64,000 nucleotides of DNA. Source: Paracidobacterium acidisoli (GTDB taxonomy: Bacteria; Acidobacteriota; Terriglobia; Terriglobales; Acidobacteriaceae). A program made the position numbers and the translations under genes. The notes below the pieces were generated by a model. That model saw only the letters and a program-made list of their open reading frames with translations. It had not been told where the DNA came from and searched no databases. Of this stretch, positions 7,909-16,191 are shown piece by piece (the first letter of the stretch is position 1; each line of letters starts with the position of its first letter). Location: assembly GCF_003428625.2 (NCBI RefSeq), contig NZ_QVQT02000002.1, positions 279,332 through 343,331 of the forward strand. Direction: 5' to 3'.

Positions 7909-8775
7909 TCAGTCGGATTCCGGCGGCAGCGCGGGGAGAGAGGCGAGATCGATGCGGCGCAGGCCGGGAGCGGATTCCGCTGAACCATGATCAGGCTGCG
8001 CTGAACCATGATCAGGCTCCGCGGTGCGGGGACGAAGCGCTTGGGCGATGGCGCGGAGGCCGCCGAGCAGCGTGTGTGCGGGGGTGTTCAGCAGCTCGTC
8101 GGTCACGCAGTAGACCTGGCCGCTGGTGACGGCGCGAAGCTGCTGCCATCCGCGCTGGACGACGACGCGTTCGAGCGGCACACGGTCTCCGGCGCCGCAC
8201 CAGGACATCAGTACAACATCGGGATCGGCGTCGGCGATGGCTTCGGCGGTGGTGGTCGAGCCGGGCTCGCCAAGGAAGACGCCTCCGGCGGCTTCGACCA
8301 GCTCCTTCACCCAGGTCTGGGAGTGGATGAGCGGCTTGCCCCACTCCTCGCAGCAGACCACCGGAGGCTGCGTGACGGAGGCGGCCTGAGCGCGAGCTTC
8401 CGCCAGCGCGGCCTGCATCTCGGCGATCAGCGTTTCTCCGGCTTCGGCGGCGTGCACCACGGAGGCGAGCAGGCGAATGTCCTGGAAGATGTCGGCGAGG
8501 GTATGCGGAGCGAGCAGCAGGACCGGGCAGCCGGCTTTGAGGATTGCAGTGAGCGATTCCTGCCGATAGGGAACGGAGGCGAGAACGAGATCGGGCCGGA
8601 TGGGCAGCAGCTCCTCGACACGGGTGGACCAGGAGTCGTGCACGACGGGCAGTCCGCGGCCGCGCAGCGCGGGTACGGCGTCGAGGCAATAGCGGGTGCA
8701 GGCTGCCAGGAGATCGAGGCGGCCCAGCCGTTCCAGCGTGAGGGTGATGCTGGGCTGCAGAGAGATGATCTTCAC
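7909..8775 (-). CDS. BtuF-like helical-backbone metal/cobalamin-binding protein without signal peptide
   Basis: A 288-residue protein with the fold of periplasmic cobalamin/iron-chelate receptors. It opens with MKIISLQPSITLTLERLG, continues with LPIRPDLVLAS and CPVLLLAPHTLADIFQDI, and has DADPDVVLMSWCGAG and RAVTSGQVYCV near the end. No signal peptide is visible: the start (GTG 8775) goes straight into the first strand. A cytoplasmic or moonlighting role is therefore possible, and no ABC permease or ATPase gene is nearby. The C-terminal tail holds a tandem duplication (AEPDHGSAQPDHGSAE). Confidence 0.78.
   Translation of the reverse strand: MKIISLQPSITLTLERLGRLDLLAACTRYCLDAVPALRGRGLPVVHDSWSTRVEELLPIRPDLVLASVPYRQESLTAILKAGCPVLLLAPHTLADIFQDIRLLASVVHAAEAGETLIAEMQAALAEARAQAASVTQPPVVCCEEWGKPLIHSQTWVKELVEAAGGVFLGEPGSTTTAEAIADADPDVVLMSWCGAGDRVPLERVVVQRGWQQLRAVTSGQVYCVTDELLNTPAHTLLGGLRAIAQALRPRTAEPDHGSAQPDHGSAESAPGLRRIDLASLPALPPESD
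7979..8020. repeat. Tandem 21-bp duplication inside the BtuF-like gene
   Basis: Two copies of a 21-bp unit (7979-7999 and 8000-8020), sharing GCTGAACCATGATCAGGCT, encode the in-frame repeat A-(E/Q)-P-D-H-G-S. It lies in the tail after the conserved domain, so it is probably a recent slippage product. Confidence 0.85.
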
Positions 8776-8799
8776 GATGGTTTTCTTTTTACAAATGCG

Positions 8800-9537
8800 C
8801 TACTTGATGTGATCGGTGAGAACGGCCTGCGGGTAATAGACGGTCCAGCCGAGCCGGGCGGAGATATCAAGCAATCCGGGCGTGGGATTGACGGGGAAGG
8901 GCTGACCGGCAAGCTCCAGCATCGCGGCGTCGTGGATGGAGTTGCCGAAGACGGCGTCGGGCGCGGGGATGCCGCTGCGCTTCAGCGCCTCGGCCTTGTA
9001 CTCGTCGGTGGGCACGTCGATCAGCTCGCTGGTGACGAGGCCGCCGGAGACTTTGACGCGCGCCGAGAGGATATGGTCGGCGTGGATGGAGAAGCGGCGC
9101 ATGCCCTCTTCGATCACCCAGTTATTGGTGGAGCTGACGGCCCAGACGTCGGCGCCCTCCGCCTTCAGCCTGGCGACCAGGTCCTGCATCTCGGGGAAGA
9201 TATGAGACTCGATGTGGGTGCGGAAGAACTCGGCGGCGGCGCGGCGCAGCTCCTCTTCGCGAAGGCCGGCGTAGACCTGCACCATCTCGCCGCAGATCTC
9301 GAGCTCGGAGACCTCGCCCTGCCGGTAGAGGCGGTGGCGGGAGTCGATCCAGTCGCTGGAATTGCGCGAGAGCAGCCCCACGTCCATCGACCAAGTCATG
9401 AACCCCATGCCGGCGTCGCCGCTCCACAGCGTTCCGTCGCAGTCGAAGATCGCGGTGCGGGGCCGGGCGGAAAGAACGGTCTCCGTAAACTCGGCGCGGC
9501 TGTAACGCGCGACGTGCACGGTGGAAAGATCGGTCAC
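8800..9537 (-). CDS. HAD-superfamily phosphatase (phosphoserine phosphatase-like, IB subfamily)
   Basis: About 245 residues. Motif I is FDCDGTLWSG (Asp32 nucleophile, Asp34), motif II is VWAVSSTNNW, and motif IV is FGNSIHDAAML. An all-helical cap lies between motifs I and II, as in SerB-like enzymes. It should hydrolyse a small phosphorylated metabolite in the cytosol; phosphoserine is only one candidate because no serine pathway gene is adjacent. The start chosen is GTG 9537, with AGGAG seven bases upstream. A longer frame to 9612 would run through the terminator hairpin at 9593-9620 and looks non-coding. Confidence 0.8.
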   Translation of the reverse strand: MTDLSTVHVARYSRAEFTETVLSARPRTAIFDCDGTLWSGDAGMGFMTWSMDVGLLSRNSSDWIDSRHRLYRQGEVSELEICGEMVQVYAGLREEELRRAAAEFFRTHIESHIFPEMQDLVARLKAEGADVWAVSSTNNWVIEEGMRRFSIHADHILSARVKVSGGLVTSELIDVPTDEYKAEALKRSGIPAPDAVFGNSIHDAAMLELAGQPFPVNPTPGLLDISARLGWTVYYPQAVLTDHIK

Positions 9538-9592
9538 AGCGGAGCTCCTGTCCGGCCGGGTGTGGCCGTGCGGTTCAGCATGAGATAAGGCA

Positions 9593-9620
9593 AAAGCGCC
9601 GCGAAACAACACGGCGCTTT
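9593..9620 (-). terminator. Intrinsic terminator after the LacD-like aldolase gene
   Basis: Stem AAAGCGCCG/CGGCGCTTT with a ten-base loop, ending in TTTT on the minus strand. It lies 30 bp past the aldolase stop. Confidence 0.75.
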
Positions 9621-9649
9621 CGGGTGAATCGAACGAAAAGCCTGAAAGA

Positions 9650-10666
9650 TCAGGCCAGAGCCTCGGCCGGTACGTTGACCTTGTCGTGCCAGGACTTCGC
9701 CGACTTCAGCGCATTGTTGACGTTGTTGATGTTCTCGACACCGGTGGTGTTGAGCCACTCCTCGAAGGCCTTCGCGCCCTGCTTCGCGTAGATGGCGATG
9801 CCGTCCTTCCAGGTGGCGCGGCCGCAGAGCACGCCGTTGAAGGTGGTGCCGGACTCGACGGCCAGCTCGAGGGTCTCGATGAAGACCGGGTTCGACACGC
9901 CCGCCGACAGATAGATGAACGGCTTGTGCGTCGAGGAAGCGGCGATGCGGAAGTGCTCCAGCGCCTGAGTGCGGGTGTAGGCCTGCTCGCCTTTGAAGGC
10001 TTTGGTGCCGGCGACGAACTCCATCTGAATGGGAACTTCGACCTTCAGCACGTCCACGCCGTAGCGGGCCTTGCCGAACTCTTCCATCGAGCCGGTGACG
10101 ATCTCCGGCTTGCGCTTCGCGTAGCCCAGACCCTTTTCGTCCTCGCCATGCACGTCGTAGCCGACGGTCTCGAGGAAGAACGGGATGTCGTGCGCGATGC
10201 ACTCGTCGCCGATGCGCTCCACCCAGGCGTGCTTGTGGTCGTTGATGTGCGACTTCTCGAAGGGGGTGTAGTAGAGCAGGATCTTGATGCAGTCGGCGCC
10301 GGCTTCCTTCAGGCGGCGAACGCTCCACACGTCGAGCAGATCGGGCAGACGGCCCGGCAGGGCGGCGTCGTAACCGGTCTTCTCATAGGCCAGCAGCAGG
10401 CCCTTGCCGTTGCGGCGCTTTGCCGCGGGCAGACCAAACTCAGGATCGAGAAGGATGGCCGAAGCATGCTTCGTGAGCACCTCGGTGACCAGCTCCTTGA
10501 ACTCGATGAGGGCAGCATCGGGGAGATCCGCCACACCCTTTTCTTTTGCAAGCGACTTCTTCAGCGAGCCGCGCTGATCCATGGCTGCTGCGGCGATCAC
10601 GCCACGCTCATCGGATACCGATTTCAGGCCGGCCAGTTTGCCAGGCGTAAGTGTTTCTTTGGACAT
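9650..10666 (-). CDS. lacD: Tagatose 1,6-diphosphate aldolase-like class I aldolase (LacD family)
   Basis: A 338-residue TIM-barrel aldolase. Recognisable LacD segments are AAAMDQRGSLKKSL, ILLDPEFGLPA, GADCIKILLYYTPFE, FFLETVGYD, DVLKVEVPIQM and FIYLSAGVS. LacD cleaves tagatose 1,6-bisphosphate to dihydroxyacetone phosphate and glyceraldehyde 3-phosphate. Lysines in CIKILLYY and LKVEVP are candidates for the Schiff base. The start is ATG 10666 with AGGAGG eight bases upstream. No lacA, lacB or lacC partner is in the window, so it may act on another ketose bisphosphate. A terminator follows. Confidence 0.85.
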   Translation of the reverse strand: MSKETLTPGKLAGLKSVSDERGVIAAAAMDQRGSLKKSLAKEKGVADLPDAALIEFKELVTEVLTKHASAILLDPEFGLPAAKRRNGKGLLLAYEKTGYDAALPGRLPDLLDVWSVRRLKEAGADCIKILLYYTPFEKSHINDHKHAWVERIGDECIAHDIPFFLETVGYDVHGEDEKGLGYAKRKPEIVTGSMEEFGKARYGVDVLKVEVPIQMEFVAGTKAFKGEQAYTRTQALEHFRIAASSTHKPFIYLSAGVSNPVFIETLELAVESGTTFNGVLCGRATWKDGIAIYAKQGAKAFEEWLNTTGVENINNVNNALKSAKSWHDKVNVPAEALA

Positions 10667-10719
10667 TGTGTTCCTCCTGCCTCTTTCTTCCTTACTTTTT
10701 CTTTCTTTTCGTGAGGGAG

Positions 10720-11502
10720 TCAGTCTCCACCACCGATTTTAACCGCTCCTGCGGCTGCCTGCGCGAGGGCGGCCCGCTGGTGCGTAAACAATTCGTGAAT
10801 GCCGCGCTCCGCATAATCCATCATCTCGAGCAGGCGCGCGCGGGGAAAGGCGCGGCGCTCGGCGGTGGCCTGGGTTTCGACGATGCCGCCGTCCTCGGTC
10901 ATCACGAGATTCATGTCGACCTCGGCCTGCGAATCCTCTTCATAGGCGAGGTCGAGCAGCGTGACGCCTTCGACGATGCCGACGCTGGTGGCGGCCACCA
11001 TCTGGCGCAGCGGCGAGCTCTTCAGCGCTCCGGTCGCGACCATGCGGCTGAAGGCGATGGCCAGCGCGGCGCAGGCCCCGGTGATGGCGGCGGTGCGGGT
11101 TCCTCCGTCGGCCTGGAGCACATCGCAGTCGAGGATCACGGTGCGCTCGCCGAGGGCGTGCATGTCGACGACGGCGCGCAGCGAGCGGCCGATGAGGCGC
11201 TGGATCTCGTGGGTGCGTCCGCCGATTTTGCCGCGCTCCGACTCGCGGGGCGTGCGGGTGAGCGTGGCGCGGGGCAGCATGCCGTATTCGGCGGTGACCC
11301 AGCCGCGTCCGCTGTTGCGCAGCCAGGAGGGCACGCCCTGCTCGACGGTGGCATTGCACAGAACGCGGGTGTTGCCGGTCTCGATGAGGATGGAGCCCTC
11401 GGAGACCTGGACGTAGTCGGGAGTGAGGCGGACGGGACGCAGCTCGGCAACGCCGCGGCCCCCGCTGCGGAAAAATGCTGGACTTTCAGTCATCCGGACC
11501 AT
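10720..11502 (-). CDS. rph: Ribonuclease PH
   Basis: About 260 residues. Family landmarks are RPVRLTPDYVQVSEGSILIE, GWVTAEYGMLPRAT, RESERGKIGGRTHEIQRLIG, VILDCDVLQADGGTRTAAIT and the C-terminal GTPase-free PH core (EEDSQAEVDMNLV). RNase PH trims the 3' ends of tRNA precursors by phosphorolysis. The start is ATG 11502 or ATG 11493; neither has a clear ribosome binding site. A longer frame to 11601 runs into the intergenic palindrome region. The gene is divergent from the two-component operon at 11845. Confidence 0.92.
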   Translation of the reverse strand: MVRMTESPAFFRSGGRGVAELRPVRLTPDYVQVSEGSILIETGNTRVLCNATVEQGVPSWLRNSGRGWVTAEYGMLPRATLTRTPRESERGKIGGRTHEIQRLIGRSLRAVVDMHALGERTVILDCDVLQADGGTRTAAITGACAALAIAFSRMVATGALKSSPLRQMVAATSVGIVEGVTLLDLAYEEDSQAEVDMNLVMTEDGGIVETQATAERRAFPRARLLEMMDYAERGIHELFTHQRAALAQAAAGAVKIGGGD

Positions 11503-11520
11503 TGTACGGGGACGGGACGA

Positions 11521-11769
11521 TTCCGTTTCGGGAACGGGCGTTTTGCGTTTCAAAAGGGAACTGCCGCGGTAAGCGGCTGAAATAGCTGGCCTTGCAGACA
11601 TAGTGGTCGGTGCCGGTTCCGTTTTGGAACGCGAAAAAGGCGGGCACAGCTTGGCCCGGATTTGCTCCGACTCGTATAAGTGCTTTCTTTTTATGCAGAT
11701 CCAGGACTGTGCCGGTTTGGAACGTGGCTTGCACCAAAGAGGGCGGGTCGCAAGTTCCGACCCCGGAAC
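11521..11769. repeat. Set of TTCC-N5/6-GGAA palindromes, candidate regulator binding sites
   Basis: Site A (11521-11534): TTCC-GTTTCG-GGAA. Site B (11616-11630): GTTCC-GTTTT-GGAAC, perfect arms. Site D (11754-11769): GTTCCG-ACCC-CGGAAC, perfect arms. A fourth element (11711-11724, GCCGGTTTGGAACG) equals site B with five bases removed and overlaps the -24 box. Sites A and B lie about 100-200 bp upstream of the sigma-54 promoter, the usual place for NtrC-type enhancer sites. Confidence 0.55.
11718..11733 (+). promoter_or_regulatory. Sigma-54 (-24/-12) promoter
   Basis: TGGAACGTGGCTTGCA fits the consensus TGGCACG-N4-TTGCA with one mismatch. The invariant GG (11719-11720) and GC (11731-11732) are ten bases apart as required. 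Transcription would start near 11744, 100 nt before the kinase gene. The operon itself encodes a sigma-54 activator, so autoregulation is likely. Confidence 0.7.
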
Positions 11770-11844
11770 GGGAACCGCCGGGACTATCCAGGGCGATGGC
11801 GGTTTCCCGCTCCTGATTGCTACGGGTCAGGGAGAGGAAGCCGC

Positions 11845-12798
11845 ATGCAGAATCTGGTGCAGTACGGAAAGAGCAGAGTCAGGAACAGGGCCGCGGGAGC
11901 CGCGCCGGCCGCGGCTTCGGCGGCGCAAAGACCGCAGTCCCCGAAGCTGCGGGGCATTTCGCGGTCGGAGCTGTCTCCGCTGGCCGCGCTGGCCCACGAC
12001 GCGCGCAATGTGATGGGCGCGCTGCAGCTCTACAGCGAGCTGGTGGCGGAGCAGGATGTGCTGACGCCGAAGTACCGGCACTATGCCGACGAGGTCCGCG
12101 CCATCTGCACGGCGGGGCGGCAGCTTCTGCAGCAGATTTCGTCGCTGGCCAGCGAGGAGGCGCAGGAACGCAGCCTTTCGCTGCCCCGGCCGGCGCGGCT
12201 GCATGAAGCGAGAGATATTGCGGGGATTCCTGAGCCGTGGGTGCGGAATCTGCCGGAGGCCGTGGAGCAGATGGTTCCGCTGCTGGCGGCGGTGGCCGGT
12301 CCGGCGATCGCGCTCGAAGTGAAGAGCCTGCCCTGCCCGGGACAGACAAGGATCTCTTCGGAGAGCCTGACGCGGATTCTGGTGAACCTGGTGCGCAATG
12401 CGGCTGATGCCATGCCGCGCGGCGGACGGGTGAGGATCACGGTGCAGCAGGCCGGGGGAGGGAACTTTCTCGACGCCGCGGCCGGCTCCCTGCCCGCGCC
12501 GCAGACGGCGCTGCTCTGCATTCAGGACAACGGACCGGGGATCGCTCCCGGCATTCTCGAGCACATCTTCGAGACCGGCTTTACGACGCGGCAGCTCGAC
12601 ACCTGCTGGCCGAAGCCGCCGCATCGCGGCTTTGGGCTGAGCATTGTGCGCAGCCTGGCGGAGGCCGCGGGCGGCAGCGTGCGGGTCGTCTCCTCCGCGG
12701 AGCGCGGAACGCGCTTCGAGCTGGAGCTGCCCCTTACGAACGTAACGGTGGCTTCCCATTCTGCGACACGGCTTCTGCCGGAAGGAAGCCTCCAATGA
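11845..12798 (+). CDS. Soluble sensor histidine kinase of an NtrB/NtrC-like pair
   Basis: About 317 residues with no membrane segment. The dimerisation/phosphoacceptor region is LAALAHDARNVMGALQ, His51 in H-D-x-R-N. The ATPase domain has the N box NLVRNAADAMPRGG, G1 DNGPGIAPGI, an F-type box (HIFETGFTT) and G2 GFGLSIV. It lacks an evident PAS or GAF sensor domain, so the signal may come through another protein. The start chosen is ATG 11845, with GGAGAGGAAG just upstream. A longer frame from 11680 would cross the sigma-54 promoter and is rejected. The gene overlaps the regulator gene by ATGA (12795-12798). Confidence 0.85.
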   Translation: MQNLVQYGKSRVRNRAAGAAPAAASAAQRPQSPKLRGISRSELSPLAALAHDARNVMGALQLYSELVAEQDVLTPKYRHYADEVRAICTAGRQLLQQISSLASEEAQERSLSLPRPARLHEARDIAGIPEPWVRNLPEAVEQMVPLLAAVAGPAIALEVKSLPCPGQTRISSESLTRILVNLVRNAADAMPRGGRVRITVQQAGGGNFLDAAAGSLPAPQTALLCIQDNGPGIAPGILEHIFETGFTTRQLDTCWPKPPHRGFGLSIVRSLAEAAGGSVRVVSSAERGTRFELELPLTNVTVASHSATRLLPEGSLQ

Positions 12799-14246
12799 TG
12801 CGAGGATGGGAAACAACATCTTCCACCATGCTGAATCCAGTGCAACCGACACCCTCTGCGGCGGCCGGCAGGCTGCACGTGCTTGTGATCGATCGCGACC
12901 CGGCGATCCGGAACGCCTGCTGCGAGATTGCGGCCGCCTGCGGCTGCGTGCCGCACGGCAGCGACAGCCTGACGGCGGCGCGGGCGCTGCTGACGGGACG
13001 CGGCGCCGATATCGTGCTGATCGACCAGAAGGCGGCGATGAGCGCCGGCTTCGAGGTGCTGGACGAGATGAAGGCGCTGCAGCCGGTGATGGCGGTGGTG
13101 CTGATGACAGCGGCATCGACGGTAAGCGCGGCGGTAGAGGCGATTCGCTCAGGGGCGAGCGATTACCTGATCAAGCCCTTTGCCGTGGAGGAAGTGACGG
13201 CGATTCTGGAGCGGCTGGCGAAGCACCGCCATATGGACCGGGCCAGCCGCACTCTGCGCGAGAAGCTGCGCACGCAGCAGGGCATGGGAAACATCATCGG
13301 ACAGAGCCCGGAGATGGAGAAGCTCTACCGGATTCTCTCCAAGGTGGCGCAGAGCACGCACCCGGTGCTGATCCTGGGCGAGAGCGGAACGGGCAAAGAG
13401 CTGGTGGCGCATGCCATTCATGCGCACGGGCCGGGCGCGGGGCGCCCCTTTGTGCCGGTCGACTGCGGATCGCTGGTGCCGTCGCTGATCGAGAGCGAGC
13501 TCTTCGGCCACGTGAAGGGCGCATTCACCGGGGCCGAGAGGACGAAGGACGGGCTGCTGGTCTCGGCCGAGGGCGGGACGGTCTTTCTGGACGAGATCGG
13601 CGAGCTGCCGCTCGACCTGCAGGCGAAGCTGCTGCGGGCGCTGCAGGAAAAAGAGGTGCGGCCGGTAGGCGGCAGCCAGAGGATTCCCATCCGCGCGCGC
13701 ATTCTGACGGCGACCCACCGCGACCTGGCGGGCATGGTGGAGCAGGGCCGCTTCCGGCGCGATCTGTACTACCGGCTGAACGTCGTCAAGCTGCAGCTTC
13801 CCGCGCTGCGCGACCGGAAAGAGGATATTCCACTGCTGGCCGCGTACTTTCTGGAGCGCAACAGCCGCGAGTACCGGCGCGACTTCCGCCTGAGCGCCGA
13901 CACGCTGAGCTTCATCAGCGAGTACCACTGGCCGGGGAATGTGCGCGAGCTGGCGAATGCCATCGACCGCGCCTGCAATACCGCATCGGACGAGGTGATC
14001 GAGATCGGCGAGATGACGACCTCGATCCGCGATTCGTATCTGCACCGGTTACAGACCCTGCGGCCCCGCGCGGATGCTCCGGTACAGGAGCTGGCGGTGA
14101 TGCCGCTGGCGGAGATGGAGCGGCAGGCGATTCTGACGACGCTGAATCAGGTGAGAGGCGACAAGCTGCTGGCGGCGCGGCTGCTCGGCATCGGCAAGAC
14201 GACCCTCTACCGCAAGCTGAAGGAATACGGGCTGGGTCCGGCATAA
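12795..14246 (+). CDS. NtrC-family sigma-54-dependent response regulator
   Basis: A 483-residue three-domain activator. The receiver (residues ~28-145) has acidic residues in VLVIDRDPAIR, phosphoacceptor Asp77 in VLIDQ, and the switch lysine in DYLIKPF. The AAA+ domain (~170-410) has Walker A GESGTGKE, the sigma-54 contact loop GAFTGA at 242-247, Walker B GGTVFLDEIGELP, and RRDLYYRLNV. The Fis-type DNA-binding helix-turn-helix at the end is KLLAARLLGIGKTTLYRKL. All motifs needed for activation are present. Its gene lies behind a sigma-54 promoter, so it probably controls its own operon. GGAAG precedes the ATG at 12795. Confidence 0.92.
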   Translation: MMRGWETTSSTMLNPVQPTPSAAAGRLHVLVIDRDPAIRNACCEIAAACGCVPHGSDSLTAARALLTGRGADIVLIDQKAAMSAGFEVLDEMKALQPVMAVVLMTAASTVSAAVEAIRSGASDYLIKPFAVEEVTAILERLAKHRHMDRASRTLREKLRTQQGMGNIIGQSPEMEKLYRILSKVAQSTHPVLILGESGTGKELVAHAIHAHGPGAGRPFVPVDCGSLVPSLIESELFGHVKGAFTGAERTKDGLLVSAEGGTVFLDEIGELPLDLQAKLLRALQEKEVRPVGGSQRIPIRARILTATHRDLAGMVEQGRFRRDLYYRLNVVKLQLPALRDRKEDIPLLAAYFLERNSREYRRDFRLSADTLSFISEYHWPGNVRELANAIDRACNTASDEVIEIGEMTTSIRDSYLHRLQTLRPRADAPVQELAVMPLAEMERQAILTTLNQVRGDKLLAARLLGIGKTTLYRKLKEYGLGPA

Positions 14247-14352
14247 CGAAGCGCCGATCCCGGAGGCGGACGACGGAACCCGGAAATCCGGAGACAGCTT
14301 CCGGAGAGACGGCGCGGCGGCAGAGTGCGGAGAGGGAAGAGACGGAGGGGTT

Positions 14353-14865
14353 ATGGGAAACACGGCGCTGCTGGTGACTACCATCGAGGGGGTCGAGGAG
14401 TGCGCGGCCGAGCTGGCCCGCCAGCTGCATCTGATGATCGACGTGGCCGCCGGACGGAAGGCGGCGCTGACCCTGCTGGGGCGGCGGGAGTATGCGGTCG
14501 TGATCGTCGACCGCGCGGTGACGGAGTCGGACCCGGACGGCGCCGAGCTGCTGTGGAAGCATGCCGGGCTGGCGGTGCCGCTGGAGGTGAACTTTGCCAT
14601 CTCCGGCGCGGCGCGGCTGGTGCGCGAGGTGCGGGCGGCGCTGGCGCGGCGCGAGCAGGAACAGCTGCTCGCCACGCAGGCCGCGGTGGCCGCGGTGGAC
14701 AGCGAGCTGAAGGATGCGGTCACCGGCTTTCTGCTGCAGTCACAGCTGGCGCTGGCGGAGAAGGACATTCCTCCCGGCCTCGAGGCGAAGCTGAAGCAGA
14801 TGGCGGAGCTGGCCGGAGCGCTGCGGCAGCGGCTGGAGGCGCCGGACGGAACGGGCCGTGCATGA
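14353..14865 (+). CDS. Receiver-like protein of unknown function, third gene of the two-component operon
   Basis: A 170-residue protein. The first ~100 residues look like a degenerate response-regulator receiver: alternating strands with TALLVTTIEGVEE, AGRKAALTLLGRREYAVVIVD (a possible Asp) and a final helix. The C-terminal ~65 residues are charged helix (ALARREQEQLLATQ, then QLALAEKDIPPG). The acidic pair near the N-terminus and the K-P of true receivers are missing. It starts at ATG 14353 behind GGAGGGG, 106 bp after the regulator gene, so it is probably co-transcribed. It could tune or compete for phosphotransfer; that is speculation. Confidence 0.7.
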   Translation: MGNTALLVTTIEGVEECAAELARQLHLMIDVAAGRKAALTLLGRREYAVVIVDRAVTESDPDGAELLWKHAGLAVPLEVNFAISGAARLVREVRAALARREQEQLLATQAAVAAVDSELKDAVTGFLLQSQLALAEKDIPPGLEAKLKQMAELAGALRQRLEAPDGTGRA

Positions 14866-15109
14866 CGGCAAAACAGGGTACTTCCGTGCAAAACAGGATG
14901 CTGCGGCCGGAGACGTGCAAGGCATCCTAATCTGACGAGTAAGGTGCTGACTGCCTGCTTCCGAAGCGCAGACTACACCTGAGCCATCCGGCCGGCGTCA
15001 CGGGCCGGAAGAATCCGCGTCATCGTATTTGCAGGAGAGCCGATAAGCGTTAGAAAGGTACTGTAATTCAGATCAACAAATTGTTGCAGTTCCCGTACAG
15101 GAGAACCCA

Positions 15110-16087
15110 ATGCTCCCCCACACTATGCGGTACCTGCTGTTCCCTGGAGTCTGTCTTTTCGCCCTCACCCTTGCTGCTCAACCGGTCCGGCCCGCTGCCC
15201 GTGCGCAGACCATTCGGCCGCTCATCACTTTGCCTGCCGGTGGAGCAGCCTTTACACCGGTTTCGACTTCGACCTCATCGGCGTCCCTTCCGGTGGCTCG
15301 GCCGGAGCCAGCCTACGAGACGGCATACTCGTCTTCTCTGCTGCCGGAGCCGGAGACCCTGGTCCGCACCGCCTCGCCCGATCGTCCTTTGACGGCCATG
15401 CGTGCGGCAACAGTGCTGCCGTCGCAGCACATCGCTCCCTTTTCAGGCTTCGCTCTCGGAGTGAGAATGGGGACGCTCGGAATCGGCTTTGAGGGCGCGA
15501 CGCCGCTCGCGCAGCACTTCAACCTGCGCGCCGGCGCAAACTTCTTCAGCTTCAGCGACAACTTCACGACCAGCGGCTTTACCTATCAGGCCACGCTGCA
15601 CCTGCGCTCGGCGGATGCGAGCGTCGACTGGTATCCCTGGGCCAAAGGCTTTCACATCAGCCCCGGCGTTCTGCTCTATAACGGAAACGATGCCGCCGCC
15701 AGCTTTCAGGCTCCGGCGGGCACGGTCTTTACGCTGAACGACGTGGATTATCTGAGCAGCGCGACGGACCCGGTGACGGGCGGCGCAAGCCTGAAGTTCA
15801 ACCGCGCCGCGCCGAAGCTGACCGTCGGATTCGGCAACCATATTCCGCGCAGCGGACGGCACTTCAGCGTGCCCTTCGAGATCGGCTTTGCCTATGTCGG
15901 CGATGCGAATCTGGTGCTGAACCTGCACGGCACAGCGTGTGACGCACAGGGCCGGGGCTGCGAGAACGTGGCAGATGATCCGGGCGTACAGGCGAACCTG
16001 AAGGCGCAGCAGCAGAAGTATCAGAGCGACGCCAACGATGCGCGCTTTTACCCCGTCATGTCGGTCGGCTTTGCCTACAGCTTCTAG
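15110..16087 (+). CDS. Secreted/outer-membrane beta-barrel protein, family not recognised
   Basis: A 325-residue protein with a signal peptide (MRYLLFPGVCLFALTLAAQP). A Pro/Ser/Thr-rich linker to about residue 110 is followed by a beta-rich region typical of small outer-membrane barrels: alternating aromatic strands such as FALGVRMGTLGIGFEG, NLRAGANFFSFSDNF and a C-terminal strand ending in SVGFAYSF, with the terminal Phe favoured by the BAM machinery. AGGAG lies nine bases before the ATG. No specific function is recognised. It follows the two-component operon by 244 bp and could be one of its targets, which is unproven. Confidence 0.75.
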   Translation: MLPHTMRYLLFPGVCLFALTLAAQPVRPAARAQTIRPLITLPAGGAAFTPVSTSTSSASLPVARPEPAYETAYSSSLLPEPETLVRTASPDRPLTAMRAATVLPSQHIAPFSGFALGVRMGTLGIGFEGATPLAQHFNLRAGANFFSFSDNFTTSGFTYQATLHLRSADASVDWYPWAKGFHISPGVLLYNGNDAAASFQAPAGTVFTLNDVDYLSSATDPVTGGASLKFNRAAPKLTVGFGNHIPRSGRHFSVPFEIGFAYVGDANLVLNLHGTACDAQGRGCENVADDPGVQANLKAQQQKYQSDANDARFYPVMSVGFAYSF

Positions 16088-16164
16088 ACGAGACGCAGCG
16101 TCAGGCCCTTTGCGGAACGATAGAGCCGTTCTCCTGAAGGTGTAGAGGGAAGGAAGGCTTTGGA

Positions 16165-16191
16165 GTGGCCGTTCCGCCAAAGAACGGCCAC
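16165..16191. terminator. Perfect 10-bp hairpin after the beta-barrel gene, weak terminator candidate
   Basis: GTGGCCGTTC pairs perfectly with GAACGGCCAC around a seven-base loop, 78 bp past the stop. No T-run follows, so it may be a transcript-end stabiliser or regulatory hairpin rather than a terminator. Confidence 0.4.

Larger units (their letters stand above)
11503..11844. other. Intergenic control region between rph and the two-component operon
   Basis: This 342-bp stretch has no supported gene. It carries a sigma-54 promoter (11718-11733) and a set of related imperfect palindromes of the form TTCC-N5/6-GGAA (11521-11534, 11616-11630, 11754-11769) plus a half-like copy at 11709-11724. 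The leader downstream of the promoter is about 100 nt long. Confidence 0.6.

Noticed and set aside
7979..8020. CRISPR-like direct repeats
   Set aside because: Only two adjacent copies without spacers, inside a coding frame.
11642..11657. Second sigma-54 promoter (GGGCACAGCTTGGCC)
   Set aside because: The GG and GC are nine instead of ten bases apart and the boxes fit poorly.
11486..11737. 83-residue minus-strand frame upstream of rph
   Set aside because: Lies in the palindrome-rich control region and has no family features or ribosome binding site.
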